Positions 25,134 through 37,596 of a stretch of DNA of 64,000 nucleotides are shown here, in pieces (position 1 is the first letter of the stretch; every line of letters begins with the position of its first letter). A model generated the notes under the pieces. That model had not been told where the DNA came from. It saw only the letters and a program-made list of their open reading frames with translations, and did no database searches. The DNA is from Sepiola atlantica. Lineage: Eukaryota > Mollusca > Cephalopoda > Sepiida > Sepiolidae. The DNA lies in NCBI GenBank assembly GCA_963556195.1, contig CAUVYP010000590.1, positions 151,001 to 215,000 on the forward strand, written 5' to 3'. The position numbers and the translations under genes were made by a program.

Positions 25134-27365
25134 AAATTTTGTTGATGTTTTGCGTATTCAGTTTGTATCGACATATCTCCGGCAGTACAAGAGCTGCACT
25201 TCTGAAACTTGGTACTTCAGTAGAAAATGTGTCTCCGCGACTGTCTACAAAGTTTCGTTTCACAACACGAATAAATTTGGAAGTTATAAACAAAAGCGAT
25301 ATCAACTTTAAAACGCACTAAATTTTGTAGATGTTTTGCGTATTCAGTTTGTATCGACATATCTCCGGTAGTACAAGAGCTGGACTTCTGAAACTTAGTA
25401 CTTCAGTAGAAAATGTGTCTCCGCGACTGTCTGCAAAGTTTCGTCTCACAATTCGAATAAATGTGCAAGTTATAAACAAAAGCGATATCAACTTTAAAAC
25501 GCGCTAAATTTTGTTGATGTTTTGCGTATTCAGTTTATATCAACATATCTCCGGTAGTACAAGAGCTGCACTTCTGAAACTTGGTACTTCAGTAGAAAAT
25601 GTGTCTCCGCGGCTGTCTACAAAGTTTCGTTTCACAATTCGAATAAATGTGCAAGTTATAAACAAAAGCGATATCAACTTTTAAACGCGCTCAATTTTGT
25701 TGATGTTTTGCGTATTCAGTTTGTATCGACATATCTCCGGTAGTACAAGAGCTGGACTTCTGAAACTTGGTACTTCAGTAGAAAATGTGTCTCCGCGACT
25801 GTCTGCAAAGTTTCGTTTCACAATTCGAATGAATGTGCAAGTTATAAACAAAAGCGATATCAACTTTAAAACGCGCTAAATTTTGTTAAGGTTTTGCGTA
25901 TTCAGTTTGTATCGACACATCTCCGGTAGTACAAGAGCTGCACTTCTGAAACTTGGTACTTCAGTAGAAAATGCCTCTCCGCGACGGTCTGCAAAGTTTC
26001 GTGGCACAATTCGAATAAATGTGGAAGTTATAAACAAAAGCGCTATCAACTTTAAAACGCACCAAATTTTGTAGATGTTTTGCGTATTCAGTTTGTATCG
26101 ACATATCTCCGGTAGTACAAGAGCTGCACTTCTGAAACTTGGTACTTCAGTATGGAATGTGTCTCCGCGACTGTCTGCAAAGTTTCGTGGCACAATTCGA
26201 ATAAATGTGGAAGTTATAAACAAAAGCGATATCAACTTTAAAACGCGCTAAATTTTGTTGATGTTTTGCGTATTCAGTTTGTATCGACATATCTCCGGTA
26301 GTACAAGAGCTGCACTTCTGAAACTTGGTACTTCAGTAGAAAATGTGTCTCCGCGGCTCTCTACAAAGTTTCGTTTCACAATTCGAATAAATGTGCAAGT
26401 TATAAACAAAAGCGATATCAACTTTTAAACGCGCTAAATTTTGTTGATGTTTTGCGTATTCAGTTTGTATCGACATATCTCCGGTAGTACAAGAGCTGCA
26501 CTTCTGAAACTTAATACTTCAGTCGAAAATTTCTCTCCGCGACGGTCTGCAAAGTTTCGTGGCACAATTCGAATAAATGTGGAAGTTATAAACAAAAGCG
26601 ATATACACTTTTAAACGCGCTTGATTTTGTTGATGTTTTGCGTATTCAGTTTGTATCGACATATCTCCGGCAGTACAAGAGCTGCACTTCTGAAACTTGG
26701 TACTTCAGTAGAAAATGTGTCTCCGCGACTGTCTACAAAGTTTCTTTTCACAATACGAATAAATTTGGAAGTTATAAACAAAAGCGATATCAACTTTAAA
26801 ACGCACTAAATTTTGTAGATGTTTTGCGTATTCAGTTTGTATCGACATATCTCCGGTAGTACAAGAGCTGCACTTCTGAAACTTGGTACTTCAGTAGGAA
26901 ATGTGTCTCCGCGACTGTCTACAAAGTTTCGTTTCACAATTCGAATAAATGTGGAAGTTATAAACAAATACGATATCAACTTTAAAACGCACTAAATTTT
27001 GTAGATGTTTTGCGTATTCAGTTTGTATCGACACATCTCCGGTAGTACAAGAGTTGCACTTCTGAAACTTGGTACTTCAGTAGAAAATGTGTCTCCGCGA
27101 CTGTCTACAAAGTTTCGTTTCACAATACAAATAAATTTGGAAGTCATAAACAAAAGCGATATCAACTTTAAAACGCACTAAATTTTGTAGATGTTTTGCG
27201 TATTCAGTTTGTATCGACATATCTCCGGTAGTACAAGAGCTGCACTTCTGAAACTTGGTACTTCAGTAGGAAATGTGTCTCCGCGACTGTCTGCAAAGTT
27301 TCGTGGCACAATTCGAATAAATGTGCAAGTTATAAACAAAAGCGATATCAACTTTTAAACGCGCT
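25134..27365. repeat. Central HOR, 12-monomer version (2232 bp)
   Basis: It matches 22530-25133 except that two monomers (the GTTGGGG/CTACGCG one and its right neighbour) are missing. The junction is the hybrid at 25320-25505. Where the two align, differences are few, for example AAATTCGG at 24902 against AAATTTGG at 27134. Confidence 0.92.
25320..25505. repeat. Hybrid monomer marking a 372-bp deletion
   Basis: The left part matches the TGGAC/CTTAGTAC/GTCTCAC monomer at 22716-22901. The right part ends TTTAAAACGCGCTAAA, like the end of the monomer at 23088-23273. The switch is between monomer positions 126 and 176. Two monomers were lost relative to 22530-25133. Confidence 0.88.
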
Positions 27366-29225
27366 AAATTTTGTTGATGTTTTGCGTATTCAGTTTGTAT
27401 CGACATATCTCCGGCAGTACAAGAGCTGCACTTCTGAAACTTGGTACTTCAGTAGAAAATGTGTCTCCGCGACTGTCTACAAAGTTTCGTTTCACAACAC
27501 GAATAAATTTGGAAGTTATAAACAAAAGCGATATCAACTTTAAAACGCACTAAATTTTGTAGATGTTTTGCGTATTCAGTTTGTATCGACATATCTCCGG
27601 TAGTACAAGAGCTGGACTTCTGAAACTTAGTACTTCAGTAGAAAATGTGTCTCCGCGACTGTCTGCAAAGTTTCGTCTCACAATTCGAATAAATGTGCAA
27701 GTTATAAACAAAAGCGATATCAACTTTTAAACGCGCTTAATTTTGTTGGGGTTTTGCGTATTCAGTTTGTATCGACACATCTCTGGTAGTACAAGAGCTG
27801 CACTTCTGAAACTTGGTACTTCAGTAGTAAATGCCTCTACGCGACGGTCTGCAAAGTTTCGTGGCACAATTCGAATAAATGTGGAAGTTATAAACAAAAG
27901 CGCTATCAACTTTAAAACGCACTAAATTTTGTAGATGTTTTGCGTATTCAGTTTGTATCGACATATCTCCGGTAGTACAAGAGCTGCACTTCTGAAACTT
28001 GGTACTTCAGTAGAAAATGTGTCTCCGCGACTGTCTGCAAAGTTTCGTGGCACAATTCGAATAAATGTGCAAGTTATAAACAAAAGCGATATCAACTTTA
28101 AAACGCGCTAAATTTTGTTGATGTTTTGCGTATTCAGTTTGTATCGACATATCTCCGGTAGTACAAGAGCTGCACTTCTGAAACTTGGTACTTCAGTAGA
28201 AAATGTGTCTCCGCGGCTGTCTACAAAGTTTCGTTTCACAATTCGAATAAATGTGCAAGTTATAAACAAAAGCGATATCAACTTTTAAACGCGCTCAATT
28301 TTGTTGATGTTTTGCGTATTCAGTTTGTATCGACATATCTCCGGTAGTACAAGAGCTGGACTTCTGAAACTTGGTACTTCAGTAGAAAATGTGTCTCCGC
28401 GACTGTCTGCAAAGTTTCGTTTCACAATTCGAATGAATGTGCAAGTTATAAACAAAAGCGATATCAACTTTAAAACGCGCTAAATTTTGTTAAGGTTTTG
28501 CGTATTCAGTTTGTATCGACACATCTCTGGTAGTACAAGAGCTGCACTTCTGAAACTTGGTACTTCAGTAGAAAATGCCTCTCCGCGACGGTCTGCAAAG
28601 TTTCGTGGCACAATTCGAATAAATGTGGAAGTTATAAACAAAAGCGCTATCAACTTTAAAACGCACCAAATTTTGTAGATGTTTTGCGTATTCAGTTTGT
28701 ATCGACATATCTCCGGTAGTACAAGAGCTGCACTTCTGAAACTTGGTACTTCAGTATGGAATGTGTCTCCGCGACTGTCTGCAAGGTTTCGTGGCACAAT
28801 TCGAATAAATGTGCAAGTTATAAACAAAAGCGATATCAACTTTTAAACGCGCTAAATTTTGTTGATGTTTTGCGTATTCAGTTTGTATCGACATATCTCC
28901 GGTAGTACAAGAGCTGCACTTCTGAAACTTGGTACTTCAGTAGAAAATGTGTCTCCGCGACTGTCTGCAAAGTTTCGTGTCAGAATTCGAATAAATGTGC
29001 AAGTTATAAACAAAAGCGATATCAACTTTAAAACGCGCTAAATTTTGTTGGGGTTTTGCGTATTCAGTTTGTATCGACACATCTCCGGTAGTACGAGAGT
29101 TGCACTTCTGAAACTTGGTTCTTCAGTAGAAAATGTGTCTCCGCGACTGTCTACAAAGTTTCGTTTCACAATACGAATAAATTTGGAAGTTATAAACAAA
29201 AGCGATATCAACTTTTAAACGCGCT
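27366..29225. repeat. Central HOR, 10-monomer version a (1860 bp)
   Basis: Order: CACAACACG monomer, TGGAC/GTCTCAC, GTTGGGG/CTACGCG, TGGC/TGCAAG, GGCTG, TGGAC/GAATGAATG, GTTAAGG, TATGGAATG with GCAAGGTTTCG, a TTGATG monomer with GTGTCAGAATTCG, and GTTGGGG with GTACGAGAGTTGC and GGTTCTTC. The second half of the 14-monomer version, including cassette K, is replaced by the last two monomers. Confidence 0.92.
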
Positions 29226-31085
29226 AAATTTTGTTGATGTTTTGCGTATTCAGTTTGTATCGACATATCTCCGGCAGTACAAGAGCTGCACTTCTGAAAC
29301 TTGGTACTTCAGTAGAAAATGTGTCTCCGCGACTGTCTACAAAGTTTCGTTTCACAACACGAATAAATTTGGAAGTTATAAACAAAAGCGATATCAACTT
29401 TAAAACGCACTAAATTTTGTAGATGTTTTGCGTATTCAGTTTGTATCGACATATCTCCGGTAGTACAAGAGCTGGACTTCTGAAACTTGGTACTTCAGTA
29501 GAAAATGTGTCTCCGCGACTGTCTGCAAAGTTTCGTTTCACAATTCGAATAAATGTGCAAGTTATAAACAAAAGCGATATCAACTTTTAAACGCGCTTAA
29601 TTTTGTTGGGGTTTTGCGTATTCAGTTTGTATCGACACATCTCTGGTAGTACAAGAGCTGCACTTCTGAAACTTGGTACTTCAGTAGTAAATGCCTCTAC
29701 GCGACGGTCTGCAAAGTTTCGTGGCACAATTCGAATAAATGTGGAAGTTATAAACAAAAGCGCTATCAACTTTAAAACGCACTAAATTTTGTAGATGTTT
29801 TGCGTATTCAGTTTGTATCGACATATCTCCGGCAGTACAAGAGCTGCACTTCTGAAACTTGGTACTTCAGTAGAAAATGTGTCTCCGCGACTGTCTGCAA
29901 AGTTTCGTGGCACAATTCGAATAAATGTGCAAGTTATAAACAAAAGCGATATCAACTTTAAAACGGCCTAAATTTTGTTGATGTTTTGCGTATTCAGTTT
30001 GTATCGACATATCTCCGGTAGTACAAGAGCTGCACTTCTGAAACTTGGTACTTCAGTAGAAAATGTGTCTCCGCGGCTGTCTACAAAGTTTCGTTTCACA
30101 ATTCGAATAAATGTGCAAGTTATAAACAAAAGCGATATCAACTTTTAAACGCGCTCAATTTTGTTGATGTTTTGCGTATTCAGTTTGTATCGACATATCT
30201 CCGGTAGTACAAGAGCTGGACTTCTGAAACTTGGTACTTCAGTAGAAAATGTGTCTCCGCGACTGTCTGCAAAGTTTCGTTTCACAATTCGAATGAATGT
30301 GCAAGTTATAAACAAAAGCGATATCAACTTTAAAACGCGCTAAATTTTGTTAAGGTTTTGCGTATTCAGTTTGTATCGACACATCTCCGGTAGTACAAGA
30401 GCTGCACTTCTGAAACTTGGTACTTCAGTAGAAAATGCCTCTCCGCGACGGTCTGCAAAGTTTCGTGGCACAATTCGAATAAATGTGGAAGTTATAAACA
30501 AAAGCGCTATCAACTTTAAAACGCACCAAATTTTGTAGATGTTTTGCGTATTCAGTTTGTATCGACATATCTCCGGTAGTACAAGAGCTGCACTTCTGAA
30601 ACTGGGTACTTCAGTATGGAATGTGTCTCCGCGACTGTCTGCAAAGTTTCGTGGCACAATTCGAATAAATTTGAAAGTTATAAACAAAAGCGATATCAAC
30701 TTTTAAACGCGCTAAATTTTGTTGATGTTTTGCGTATTCAGTTTGTATCGACATATCTCCGGTAGTACAAGAGCTGCACTTCTGAAACTTGGTACTTCAG
30801 TAGAAAATGTGTCTCCGCGACTGTCTGCAAAGTTTCGTTTCAGAATTCGAATAAATGTGCAAGTTATAAACAAAAGCGATATCAACTTTAAAACGCGCTA
30901 AATTTTGTTGGGGTTTTGCGTATTCAGTTTGTATCGACACATCTCCGGTAGTACAAGAGTTGCACTTCTGAAACTTGGTACTTCAGTAGAAAATGTGTCT
31001 CCGCGACTGTCTACAAAGTTTCGTTTCACAATACGAATAAATTTGGAAGTTATAAACAAAAGCGATATCAACTTTTAAACGCGCT
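29226..31085. repeat. Central HOR, 10-monomer version b (1860 bp)
   Basis: It has the same ten-monomer order as 27366-29225, in tandem. Private marks are AAAACGGCCTAAA (about 29963), CTGGGTAC (about 30603) and TTTGAAAG (about 30670). Identity to the preceding unit is roughly 99%. Confidence 0.92.
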
Positions 31086-33131
31086 AAATTTTGTTGATGT
31101 TTTGCGTATTCAGTTTGTATCGACATATCTCCGGCAGTACAAGAGCTGCACTTCTGAAACTTGGTACTTCAGTAGAAAATGTGTCTCCGCGACTGTCTAC
31201 AAAGTTTCGTTTCACAACACGAATAAATTTGGAAGTTATAAACAAAAGCGATATCAACTTTAAAACGCACTAAATTTTGTAGATGTTTTGCGTATTCAGT
31301 TTGTATCGACATATCTCCGGTAGTACAAGAGCTGGACTTCTGAAACTTGGTACTTCAGTAGAAAATGTGTCTCCGCGACTGTCTGCAAAGTTTCGTTTCA
31401 CAATTCGAATAAATGTGCAAGTTATAAACAAAAGCGATATCAACTTTAAAACGCGCTGAATTTTGTTGGGGTTTTGCGTATTCAGTTTGTATCGACACAT
31501 CTCTGGTAGTACAAGAGCTGCACTTCTGAAACTTGGTACTTCAGTAGAAAATGTGTCTCCGCGACGGTCTGCAAAGTTTCGTGGCACAATTCGAATAAAT
31601 GTGGAAGTTATAAACAAAAGCGCTATCAACTTTAAAACGCACTAAATTTTGTAGATGTTTTGCGTATTCAGTTTGTATCGACATATCTCCGGTAGTACAA
31701 GAGCTGCACTTCTGAAACTTGGTACTTCAGTAGAAAATGTGTCTCCGCGACTGTCTGCAAAGTTTCGTGGCACAATTCGAATAAATGATGAAGTTATAAA
31801 CAAAAGCGATATCAACTTTAAAACGCGCTAAATTTTGTTGGTGTTTTGCGTATTCAGTTTGTATCGACATATCTCCGGTAGTACAAGAGCTGCACTTCTG
31901 AAACTTGGTACTTCAGTAGAAAATGTGTCTCCGCGGCTGTCTACAAAGTTTCGTTTCACAATTCGAATAAATGTGCAAGTTATAAACAAAAGCGATATCA
32001 ACTTTTAAACGCGCTAAATTTTGTTGATGTTTTGCGTATTCAGTTTGTATCGACATATCTCCGGTAGTACAAGAGCTGCACTTCTGAAACTTGGTACTTC
32101 AGTAGAAAATGTGTCTCCGCGACTGTCTGCAAAGTTTCGTTTCACAATTCGAATGAATGTGCAAGTTATAAACAAAAGCGATATCAACTTTAAAACGCGC
32201 TAAATTTTGTTAAGGTTTTGCGTATTCAGTTTGTATCGACACATCTCCGGTAGTACAAGAGCTGCACTTCTGAAACTTGGTACTTTAGTAGAAAATGCCT
32301 CTCCGCGACGGTCTGCAAAGTTTCGTGGCACAATTCGAATAAATGTGGAAGTTATAAACAAAAGCGCTATCAACTTTAAAACGCACTAAATTTTGTAGAT
32401 GTTTTGCGTATTCAGTTTGTATCGACATATCTCCGGTAGTACAAAGGCTGCACTTCTGAAACTTGGTACTTCAGTAGAAAATGTGTCTCCGCGACTGTCT
32501 GCAAAGTTTCGTGGCACAATTCGAATAAATGTGCAAGTTATAAACAAAAGCGATATCAACTTTTAAACGCGCTAAATTTTGTTGATGTTTTGCGTATTCA
32601 GTTTGTATCGACATATCTCCGGTAGTACAAGAGCTGCACTTCTGAAACTTGGTACTTCAGTAGAAAATGTGTCTCCGCGACTGTCTGCAAAGTTTCGTTT
32701 CACAATTCGAATAAATGTGCAAGTTATAAACAAAAGCGATATCAACTTTAAAACGCGCTAAATTTTGTTGGGGTTTTGCGTATCCAGTTTGTATCGACAC
32801 ATCTCTGGTAGTACAAGAGCTGCACTTCTTAAACTTGGTACTTCAGTAGAAAATGCCTCTCCGCGACGGTCTGCAAAGTTTCGTGGCACAATTCGAATAA
32901 ATGTGGAAGTTATAAACAAAAGCGCTATCAACTTTAAAACGCACTAAATTTTGTAGATGTTTTGCGTATTCAGTTTGTATCGACATATCTCCGGTAGTAC
33001 AAGAGCTGCACTTCTGAAACTTGGTACTTCAGTAGAGAATGTGTCTTCGCGACTGTCTGCAAAGTTTCGTGGCACAATTCGAATAAATGTGGAAGTTATA
33101 AACAAAAGCGATATCAACTTTAAAACGCGCT

Positions 33132-33876
33132 AAATTTTGTTGATGTTTTGCGTATTCAGTTTGTATCGACATATCTCCGGTAGTACAAGAGTTGCACTTC
33201 TGAAACTTGGTACCTCTAGTAGAAAATGTGTCTCCGCGGCTGTCTACAAAGTTTCGTTTCACAATTCGAATAAATGTGCAAGTTATAAACAAAAGCGATA
33301 TCAACTTTTAAACGCGCTAAATTTTGTTGATGTTTTGCGTATTCAGTTTGTATCGACATATCTCCGGTAGTACAAGAGCTGCACTTCTGAAACTTGGTAC
33401 TTCAGTAGAAAATGTGTCTCCGCGACTGTCTACAAAGTTTCGTTTCACAATACGACTAAATTTGGAAGTTATAAACAAAAGCGATATCAACTTTAAAACG
33501 CACTAAATTTTGTAGATGTTTTGCGTATTCAGTTTGTATCGACATATCTCGTGTAGTACAAGAGCTGCACTTCTGAAACTTGGTACTTCAGTAGAAAATG
33601 TGTCTCCGCGACTGTCTGCAAAGTTTCGTTTCACAATTCGAATAAATGTGCAAGTTATAAACAAAAGCGATATCAACTTTAAAACGCGCTAAATTTTGTT
33701 CGGGTTTTGCGTATTCAGGTTGTATCGACATATCTCCGGTAGTACAAGAGCTGAACTTCTGAACCTTGGTACTTCAGTAGAAAATGCCTCCCCGCGATGG
33801 TCTGCAAAGTTTCGTGGCACAATTCGAATAAATGTGGAAGTTATAAACAAAAGCGATATCAACTGTAAAACACGCT
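33132..33876. repeat. Segment matching 18065-18808
   Basis: Shared rare variants are AATACGACTAAATTTGG, CTGAACCTTGG, GCCTCCCCGCGATGG and AACACGCT. Private variants are GTTCGGG (about 33700), CAGGTTGTATCG (about 33717) and AACTGTAAAACACG (about 33862). Confidence 0.8.
33211..33218. other. 1-bp insertion
   Basis: GGTACCTCTAGTAG replaces GGTACTTCAGTAG, a net +1 bp. Confidence 0.9.
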
Positions 33877-34062
33877 AAATTTTGTTGATGTTTTGCGTAT
33901 TCAGTTTGTATCGACATATCTCCGGTAGTACAAGAGCTGCACTTCTGAAACTTGGTACTTCAGTAGGAAATGTGTCTCCGCGACTGTCTGCAAAGTTTCG
34001 TGGCACAATTCGAATAAATGTGCAAGTTATAAACAAAAGCGATATCAACTTTTAAACGCGCT

Positions 34063-36108
34063 AAATTTTGTTGATGTTTTGCGTATTCAGTTTGTATCGA
34101 CATATCTCCGGCAGTACAAGAGCTGCACTTCTGAAACTTGGTACTTCAGTAGAAAATGTGTCTCCGCGACTGTCTACAAAGTTTCGTTTCACAACACGAA
34201 TAAATTTGGAAGTTATAAACAAAAGCGATATCAACTTTAAAACGCACTAAATTTTGTAGATGTTTTGCGTATTCAGTTTGTATCGACATATCTCCGGCAG
34301 TACAAGAGCTGCACTTCTGAAACTTGGTACTTCAGTAGAAAATGTGTCTCCGCGACTGTCTACAAAGTTTCGTTTCACAACACGAATAAATTTGGAAGTT
34401 ATAAACAAAAGCGATATCAACTTTAAAACGCACTAAATTTTGTAGATGTTTTGCGTATTCAGTTTGTATCGACATATCTCCGGTAGTACAAGAGCTGGAC
34501 TTCTGAAACTTGGTACTTCAGTAGAAAATGTGTCTCCGCGACTGTCTGCAAAGTTTCGTCTCACAATTCGAATAAATGTGCAAGTTATAAACAAAAGCGA
34601 TATCAACTTTTAAACGCGCTTAATTTTGTTGGGGTTTTGCGTATTCAGTTTGTATCGACACATCTCTGGTAGTACAAGAGCTGCACTTCTGAAACTTGGT
34701 ACTTCAGTAGTAAATGCCTCTACGCGACGGTCTGCAAAGTTTCGTGGCACAATTCGAATAAATGTGGAAGTTATAAACAAAAGCGCTATCAACTTTAAAA
34801 CGCACTAAATTTTGTAGATGTTTTGCGTATTCAGTTTGTATCGACATATCTCCGGTAGTACAAGAGCTGCACTTCTGAAACTTGGTACTTCAGTAGAAAA
34901 TGTGTCTCCGCGACTGTCTGCAAAGTTTCGTGGCACAATTCGAATAAATGTGCAAGTTATAAACAAAAGCGATATCAACTTTAAAACGCGCTAAATTTTG
35001 TTGATGTTTTGCGTATTCAGTTTGTATCGACATATCTCCGGTAGTACAAGAGCTGCACTTCTGAAACTTGGTACTTCAGTAGAAAATGTGTCTCCGCGGC
35101 TGTCTACAAAGTTTCGTTTCACAATTCGAATAAATGTGCAAGTTATAAACAAAAGCGATATCAACTTTTAAACGCGCTCAATTTTGTTGATGTTTTGCGT
35201 ATTCAGTTTGTATCGACATATCTCCGGTAGTACAAGAGCTGGACTTCTGAAACTTGGTACTTCAGTAGAAAATGTGTCTCCGCGACTGTCTGCAAAGTTT
35301 CGTTTCACAATTCGAATGAATGTGCAAGTTATAAACAAAAGCGATATCAACTTTAAAACGCGCTAAATTTTGTTAAGGTTTTGCGTATTCAGTTTGTATC
35401 GACACATCTCCGGTAGTACAAGAGCTGCACTTCTGAAACTTGGTACTTCAGTAGAAAATGCCTCTCCGCGACGGTCTGCAAAGTTTCGTGGCACAATTCG
35501 AATAAATGTGGAAGTTATAAACAAAAGCGCTATCAACTTTAAAACGCACCAAATTTTGTAGATGTTTTGCGTATTCAGTTTGTATCGACATATCTCCGGT
35601 AGTACAAGAGCTGCACTTCTGAAACTTGGTACTTCAGTATGGAATGTGTCTCCGCGACTGTCTGCAAGGTTTCGTGGCACAATTCGAATAAATGTGCAAG
35701 TTATAAACAAAAGCGATATCAACTTTTAAACGCGCTAAATTTTGTTGATGTTTTGCGTATTCAGTTTGTATCGACATATCTCCGGTAGTACAAGAGCTGC
35801 ACTTCTGAAACTTGGTACTTCAGTAGAAAATGTGTCTCCGCGACTGTCTGCAAAGTTTCGTTTCAGAATTCGAATAAATGTGCAAGTTATAAACAAAAGC
35901 GATATCAACTTTAAAACGCGCTAAATTTTGTTGGGGTTTTGCGTATTCAGTTTGTATCGACACATCTCCGGTAGTACGAGAGTTGCACTTCTGAAACTTG
36001 GTTCTTCAGTAGAAAATGTGTCTCCGCGACTGTCTACAAAGTTTCGTTTCACAATACGAATAAATTTGGAAGTTATAAACAAAAGCGATATCAACTTTGA
36101 AACGCGCT
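34063..36108. repeat. Central HOR, 10-monomer version c with duplicated first monomer (2046 bp)
   Basis: It has the ten-monomer order of 27366-29225 but carries the CACAACACG monomer twice in a row. The rest shares the rare GCAAGGTTTCG, GTACGAGAGTTGC and GGTTCTTC with 27366-29225. Confidence 0.92.
34249..34434. repeat. Single-monomer duplication (hybrid)
   Basis: It is identical to 34063-34248 apart from GTAGATG in place of GTTGATG at 8-14. GTAGATG is what the next monomer type (TGGAC) carries. The copy therefore looks like an exchange between adjacent monomers, with the switch between monomer positions 10 and 51. Confidence 0.88.
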
Positions 36109-37224
36109 AAATTTTGTTGATGTTTTGCGTATTCAGTTTGTATCGACATATCTCCGGCAGTACAAGAGCTGCACTTCTGAAACTTGGTACTTCAGTAGAA
36201 AATGTGTCTCCGCGACTGTCTACAAAGTTTCGTTTCACAACACGAATAAATTTGGAAGTTATAAACAAAAGCGATATCAACTTTAAAACGCACTAAATTT
36301 TGTAGATGTTTTGCGTATTCAGTTTGTATCGACATATCTCCGGTAGTACAAGAGCTGGACTTCTGAAACTTGGTACTTCAGTAGAAAATGTGTCTCCGCG
36401 ACTGTCTGCAAAGTTTCGTTTCACAATTCGAATAAATGTGCAAGTTATAAACAAAAGCGATATCAACTTTTAAACGCGCTTAATTTTGTTGGGGTTTTGC
36501 GTATTCAGTTTGTATCGACACATCTCTGGTAGTACAAGAGCTGCACTTCTGAAACTTGGTACTTCAGTAGTAAATGCCTCTACGCGACGGTCTGCAAAGT
36601 TTCGTGGCACAATTCGAATAAATGTGGAAGTTATAAACAAAAGCGCTATCAACTTTAAAACGCACTAAATTTTGTAGATGTTTTGCGTATTCAGTTTGTA
36701 TCGACATATCTCCGGCAGTACAAGAGCTGCACTTCTGAAACTTGGTACTTCAGTAGAAAATGTGTCTCCGCGACTGTCTGCAAAGTTTCGTGGCACAATT
36801 CGAATAAATGTGCAAGTTATAAACAAAAGCGATATCAACTTTAAAACGGCCTAAATTTTGTTGATGTTTTGCGTATTCAGTTTGTATCGACATATCTCCG
36901 GTAGTACAAGAGCTGCACTTCTGAAACTTGGTACTTCAGTAGAAAATGTGTCTCCGCGGCTGTCTACAAAGTTTCGTTTCACAATTCGAATAAATGTGCA
37001 AGTTATAAACAAAAGCGATATCAACTTTTAAACGCGCTCAATTTTGTTGATGTTTTGCGTATTCAGTTTGTATCGACATATCTCCGGTAGTACAAGAGCT
37101 GGACTTCTGAAACTTGGTACTTCAGTAGAAAATGTGTCTCCGCGACTGTCTACAAAGTTTCGTATAACAATACGAATAAATTTGGAAGTTATAAACAAAA
37201 GCGATATCAACTTTAAAACGCACT
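36109..37224. repeat. Central HOR, truncated last unit
   Basis: Six monomers (CACAACACG, TGGAC, GTTGGGG/CTACGCG, GGCAG/TGGC, GGCTG, TGGAC) match the start of 29226-31085, including AAAACGGCCTAAA near 36846. The sixth monomer changes to GTATAACAATACG with TTGGAAG, and the family ends there. Confidence 0.9.
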
Positions 37225-37596
37225 AAATTTTGTAGATGTTTTGCGTATTCAGTTTGTATCGACATATCTCCGGTAGTACAAGAGCTGAACTTCTGAAACT
37301 TGGTACTTCAGTAGAAAATGTGTCTCCGCGACTGTCTGCAAAGTTTCGTTTCACAATTCGAATAAATGTGCAAGTTATAAACAAAAGCGATATCAACTTT
37401 AAAACGCGCTAAATTTTGTTGGGGTTTTGCGTATTCAGTTTGTATCGACACATCTCCAGTAGTACAAGAGCTGCACATCTGAAACTTGGTACTTCAGTAG
37501 AAAATGCCTCTCCGCGACAGTCTGCAAAGTTTCGTGGCACAATTCGAATAAATGTGCAAGTTATAAACAAAAGCGATATCAACTTTTAAACGCACT
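37225..37596. repeat. Two boundary monomers between HOR domains
   Basis: A TGAAC/TTTC monomer is followed by a GTTGGGG monomer with CATCTCCAG, CACATCTG, GACAGTC and TGCAAG. The second mixes features of several types. These two separate the central family from the 8-monomer repeats. Confidence 0.75.

Larger units (their letters stand above)
31086..34062. repeat. Central HOR, 16-monomer version (2977 bp) with foreign segment
   Basis: The first part follows the 10-monomer order (CACAACACG, TGGAC, GTTGGGG, TGGC, GGCTG, and GTTAAGG at about 32215). After about 32946 it departs: 33132-33876 resembles 18065-18808, and the CTCGTGTAG at about 33549 is otherwise seen only near 16064. It also holds the +1 insertion near 33213. 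It looks like a 10-monomer unit into which a segment of the 16-19 kb type was exchanged. Confidence 0.85.

Noticed and set aside
27366..31085. Assembly artefact as the cause of near-identical tandem units.
   Set aside because: Units differ by private substitutions and by monomer content, and junction hybrids are consistent with crossover, so real duplication is more likely. It cannot be excluded without the reads.
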